Assembly: GCA_025699025.1 (NCBI GenBank)
Contig: JAILWJ010000002.1
Span: forward strand, 409,857 to 473,856
Origin: Nitrosarchaeum sp.
GTDB taxonomy: Archaea > Thermoproteota > Nitrososphaeria > Nitrososphaerales > Nitrosopumilaceae
Direction: 5' to 3'
Length of the DNA stretch: 64,000 nt
A program made the translations under genes and the position numbers. Position 1 is the first letter of the stretch. Each line of letters starts with the position of its first letter. Shown piece by piece: positions 61,327-64,000 of the stretch. The notes beneath the pieces were generated by a model that did no database searches, was not told the origin of the DNA, and saw only the letters and a list, made by a program, of their open reading frames with translations.

Positions 61327-62483
61327 GAAAATAGCTCCATTATCTGTCTGATATCTGCGTTTGTTCTAAAACCCGTTGGACAAAATGAAGTTGGGCTTGA
61401 GGCAAATCCGTTCTTCTCAAGATTTTCAATGATGTCTTGCAGTTTGGGTGGAGATGTTTTTAGTTTTGATGCAATCTCGTCCAGTGTAAAATATGTTGTA
61501 TCCATATTTGATTCTAGGAGACACTTTTGCAAAATTTTCTCACAGCTCTTCTCCACTTGGAAATCTGGAATCTGTCTTATCATCTCCTCTATGAATGCCT
61601 TTTCAAAAATCCTTCCAATCCATAACGGTCCTGCAACTTTGTTTTCGGACTGACACAGTTCGCATTTTTGAATCTGTTGCAGGGTTGCCTTTCGGTTTCC
61701 GCAGTTTTTGCAATGTAGGATGTACCCGATGTTTTCTTCTTGATCTGGTCTGTTTAAAATTCTGACATAGGTTCTGTAATAGTGCATATCACTTTCAACA
61801 AAGATTGGAGTCATTGATACGCCTAGCCTGCCTGTTACAGACCTTAGGCATCCCAAGATGAGCCTGATTGCCATCTCGTTGCCGTATCCTACCCTGACTG
61901 GAACCCCGCCGTATTTTCTCTTACATGCATTTTGGAATAAACCGTTTAGTACCTGAAGATCCGTGGCCGTCACAGAAAGTACCCCTCCATGCATTGTGGC
62001 CCTTACTGCGCAATCAAAAAACTGTGCGGGAGAGCCAAACGGGTCAACATCTACAATTGATCCCCTCTCTCCTTTCTTTGAATAGCTGCTAAAAAATCTA
62101 CAAACTTCCTTTTCAGACAACTCGATATTTTTTAGATTGTTTAGACCGGCAGAATATTCTGCCATCTTTAGTGCAGTTGGGTTTAGGTCGTTTATCACAA
62201 CCCTGTCTATCTGCAATTCATTTGCGACTCGCAATCCTCTGGCTCCCAGCCCTGACAACCCTTCTAGAAAAATCTTTGGACCGCCAAAATTTTTTAGGAA
62301 AGATGCGTACGCAATAACTGACAAATCTCTGTTTAGCTTTGCTCTTGGGTTGAAGAAGGCAGGCTCTTTTGGGGGAACTTTTTCAGTGATTGATTTTTTT
62401 GGAACAATTAGTTTTGTCTTGCCCTCTACAATCTCCTCAAGTGACTCATTTGGAATTTCCAACTCTCTTTCTATTTTTTCCAA
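61323..62483 (-). CDS. trm1: tRNA (guanine-26,N2)-dimethyltransferase
   Basis: Methylates G26 of many tRNAs. The 386-residue protein has FFNPRAKLNRDLSVIAY, the SAM-binding LEGLSGLGARGLRVANE, VDVDPFGSPAQFFDCA and a C-terminal zinc site (CKNCGNRKATLQQIQKCELC). The final helical region contains a small winged-helix-like part. Start ATG 62483; it is divergent from rnhB with only 19 nt between starts, so the promoters overlap. Confidence 0.95.
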   Translation of the reverse strand: MEKIERELEIPNESLEEIVEGKTKLIVPKKSITEKVPPKEPAFFNPRAKLNRDLSVIAYASFLKNFGGPKIFLEGLSGLGARGLRVANELQIDRVVINDLNPTALKMAEYSAGLNNLKNIELSEKEVCRFFSSYSKKGERGSIVDVDPFGSPAQFFDCAVRATMHGGVLSVTATDLQVLNGLFQNACKRKYGGVPVRVGYGNEMAIRLILGCLRSVTGRLGVSMTPIFVESDMHYYRTYVRILNRPDQEENIGYILHCKNCGNRKATLQQIQKCELCQSENKVAGPLWIGRIFEKAFIEEMIRQIPDFQVEKSCEKILQKCLLESNMDTTYFTLDEIASKLKTSPPKLQDIIENLEKNGFASSPTSFCPTGFRTNADIRQIMELFS

Positions 62484-62502
62484 ACCTATAATGGTTTAAT
62501 AC

Positions 62503-63153
62503 ATGCATTCAAAGAATTCATTCGTGCAAGTTTGCGGTGTTGATGACGCAGGACGCGGTTCAATGTTAGGGCCTCTTGTTATAGCTGGAATTTCTCTGGA
62601 CAAAACAAAGCTCAGGAAACTGTCTTTACTTGGGGTCAAAGATTCAAAGCAGCTATCGCCAAAGTTGCGCGAGGAGTTGTACAAACAAATCATTGAACTC
62701 GTTGATGACTATTATGTTGCACGTGTTCCTCCAAAATCCATTGATGCAAGTGTTCGAAAACACGATCTGAACCAACTAGAGGCAAAATACATGGCAAAAG
62801 TTATCTTGAAACTAAATCCTGATACCTCGTATGTTGATTCCTGCGACGTAAACCCTTTGAGGTTTGGAAGGGAAATCTCCAGACTGTCAAACAACAAAAA
62901 AATCAAGTCATATCATCACGCTGATAGCAGATTTGTCGTGGTGTCTGCGGCATCCATCATTGCCAAGGTCTCAAGGGACAGGTCAATTGCCAGGCTCAGG
63001 AAAAACCACAATCTGGGCAGCGGGTACCCGTCTGACTCTACCACGATTAATTTTGTCAAGACATACTATGAAAGCCACAGAGTGCTGCCCACATTCGTGC
63101 GTAAAAGCTGGAAGCCTACTCTGAAAATACTGAACTTGAAGTCATTTCAGTGA
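62503..63153 (+). CDS. rnhB: Ribonuclease HII
   Basis: Cleaves RNA in RNA-DNA hybrids. The 216-residue protein shows the active-site region CGVDDAGRGSMLGPLVIAG, YVDSCDVNPLRF and HHADSRFVVVSAASIIAKVSRD. The first motif is usually DEAGRG; here the second acidic residue is Asp (DDAGRG), a conservative but uncommon change. The C-terminal helix is complete. It overlaps the convergent flpA by 12 nt. Confidence 0.94.
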   Translation: MHSKNSFVQVCGVDDAGRGSMLGPLVIAGISLDKTKLRKLSLLGVKDSKQLSPKLREELYKQIIELVDDYYVARVPPKSIDASVRKHDLNQLEAKYMAKVILKLNPDTSYVDSCDVNPLRFGREISRLSNNKKIKSYHHADSRFVVVSAASIIAKVSRDRSIARLRKNHNLGSGYPSDSTTINFVKTYYESHRVLPTFVRKSWKPTLKILNLKSFQ

Positions 63154-63858
63154 CTTTGCAATCACTATGGCATGATCCTTGTCATACGGATGAAGGTCAA
63201 TAATCTGCAAAATATCAAACTCTCCCTTTATCTTCTCTGCCTCTTCCTCGACAATTCTTCTTGGGGATTTTGTTACGTCTATGCTTCTGGTTTTAATTAC
63301 TAAAAAGAAATATCCGTGATTTTTCAGATACATCTTGCAATTGTCTAGTGCAATTTTTGTTTGATCAGGTTGTGCAATGTCTACATAGACCACGTCTACT
63401 TTTCCAAACACTGAAAAATACTCTTTTGGCTTGCGTGCATCCTGCAGTATTGGAATTATGTTTTTTCTGTATGATGCAACTCTGTCTAAAAAGTCTCTTG
63501 CAACCCTGCTTGCATGTTCTACTCCGAAAATCATTCCGCTTGGGCCGACAATATCTGAGATGTGACTGACTGTTGTTCCGGTGGACACTCCCAGGTACAG
63601 GACTGTTGATTTGTTCCTAAATGGAAACTCTTCCAGACCGTTCATTATTGCCGCAGCTAACTTGCTTCTGAAAGGATCCCATAGCCTGTATTCGACTCCT
63701 TTTTTTACAATTAGCTTTTCTCTGTACACCTGATTGCCCGGAACTAGGTTCTCCGTTGCTAGTTTTTTTTCGCCCTCTGATTTAATCCAAAAAAATGATT
63801 GATTATCTTCTTCCAAACTTATTTCTCTTTTTGTTTCTATTTCTAGAATCTTTTTCAT
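63142..63858 (-). CDS. flpA: Fibrillarin-like rRNA/tRNA 2'-O-methyltransferase
   Basis: Catalytic subunit of box C/D ribonucleoproteins that methylate rRNA and tRNA at guide-specified positions. The 238-residue protein has YRLWDPFRSKLAAAIMNGL, the SAM motif VLYLGVSTGTTVSHISDIVG, FGVEHASRVARD and VVYVDIAQPDQT. The archaeal form lacks the glycine/arginine tail. The gene directly upstream, cut by the window edge, is probably nop5, its usual operon partner. Confidence 0.95.
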   Translation of the reverse strand: MKKILEIETKREISLEEDNQSFFWIKSEGEKKLATENLVPGNQVYREKLIVKKGVEYRLWDPFRSKLAAAIMNGLEEFPFRNKSTVLYLGVSTGTTVSHISDIVGPSGMIFGVEHASRVARDFLDRVASYRKNIIPILQDARKPKEYFSVFGKVDVVYVDIAQPDQTKIALDNCKMYLKNHGYFFLVIKTRSIDVTKSPRRIVEEEAEKIKGEFDILQIIDLHPYDKDHAIVIAKSLK

Positions 63859-64000
63859 CTTTCTTGGCTACTTTTCTTCTAGATTCACCACTGTCTCTTC
63901 TGTAGTCTCCTCTATCGCTTCTTCTAGATTCACCACTGTCTCTTCTGTAGTCTCCTCTATCGCTTCTTCTAGATTCACCACTGTCTCTTCTGTAGTCTCC
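63803..64000 (-). CDS. C-terminal tail of an upstream gene, probably nop5 (partial, frame uncertain)
   Basis: A gene runs in from beyond the window end, upstream of flpA. Two frames stay open through a 45-bp tandem repeat. One encodes GDYRRDSGESRRSDR repeats and continues into a basic end (KKDEKDSRNRNKKRNKFGRR), stopping at TAA 63805-63803 and overlapping flpA by 56 nt. The other encodes acidic ETTEETVVNLEEAIE repeats and stops at TAG 63870-63868, 9 nt before flpA. The first uses the commoner codons of this genome (AGA, GGA) and resembles tails of RNA-binding proteins; the second gives tidier spacing. Coordinates follow the first. Identity as Nop5 rests only on the usual nop5-flpA operon. Confidence 0.45.
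   Translation of the reverse strand, partial: GDYRRDSGESRRSDRGDYRRDSGESRRSDRGDYRRDSGESRRKVAKKDEKDSRNRNKKRNKFGRR
63875..64000 (-). repeat. 45-bp tandem repeat (2.8 copies)
   Basis: Three consecutive units of 45 bp, the last of 36 bp, essentially identical (each with GGAGACTACAGAAGAGACAG at its start on the minus strand). The unit is a multiple of three, so both coding frames keep a 15-residue repeat. It reaches the window edge and may continue. Confidence 0.9.

Noticed and set aside
63875..64000. Possible CRISPR-like repeats at the window end
   Set aside because: The units are directly adjacent without unique spacers and are a multiple of three in length; this is a coding tandem repeat.

Overview
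The window is a chromosomal segment of an ammonia-oxidising archaeon of the Nitrososphaerota (Thaumarchaeota), most likely a marine Nitrosopumilus-type member. Several lines support this: an archaeal histone, DNA topoisomerase VI, aIF2-beta, eS17, fibrillarin, an RPC34-like TFE-beta, PDCD5, RtcB and an intron-bearing tRNA-Trp; a complete ectABCD (hydroxyectoine) operon; a cupredoxin; secreted proteins with WIKNNAGWW repeats; stand-alone Lrp/AsnC RAM-domain proteins; and many leaderless genes with a T/A-rich box A about 25-29 nt before the start codon. The assignment to phylum is firm; genus is inference.

Layout. 1-8.1 kb: end of a RAM-domain gene, a HExxH protein, aconitase, tRNA-Trp with two introns, pdxS-pdxT, then two overlapping genes for secreted proteins. 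8.1-20.3 kb: housekeeping genes valS, a nuclease-fold/PTPS fusion, pterin carbinolamine dehydratase, an asparagine-synthase-like ATPase, purB, an MDR dehydrogenase, rtcB, pdcd5, rps11, thiL, glmM and tRNA-Thr. 20.3-24 kb: small membrane, zinc and winged-helix proteins and an AIPR-family protein. 24-28.1 kb: cupredoxin, tRNA-Cys, histone, TatD, eS17 and a tRNA-modification group (ubiquitin-like/Cgi121 fusion, THUMP protein, Sua5). 28-37 kb: regulators, membrane proteins, HtpX, a YggX-like protein, purA, pyrF, Nudix, a prenyl transferase with a non-canonical start, and DUF373. 37-42.5 kb: a tight run of information-processing genes (DUF5679, aIF2-beta, DUF424, RIO1, Dim2/KH, top6B, top6A). 42-47.8 kb: small proteins, mtnP-apt purine salvage and a large exported Ig-like protein. 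47.8-50.3 kb: an OLD-family ATPase/TOPRIM protein coupled to a 106-residue unknown, the best candidate for an undescribed defence-like pair. 50.4-56.6 kb: RAM proteins, a mini MscS channel, the ectoine operon with an extra leading gene, and a FilR1-type regulator. 56.6-60 kb: ferredoxin, FMN reductase, secreted proteins. 60-64 kb: TFE-beta, rlmE, trm1, rnhB, flpA and the tail of an upstream, probably Nop5, gene.

Genes are dense, with many 1-17 nt overlaps. No rRNA, insertion sequence, integrase or CRISPR array was seen. No gene-free stretch exceeds about 250 bases; the longest (57177-57364, 59281-59522, 51261-51479, 50240-50407) are AT-rich and hold only promoter-like sequence and, at 59408, one weak 36-codon frame. 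Defence-like genes (AIPR, OLD pair) sit singly among housekeeping genes rather than in an obvious island.
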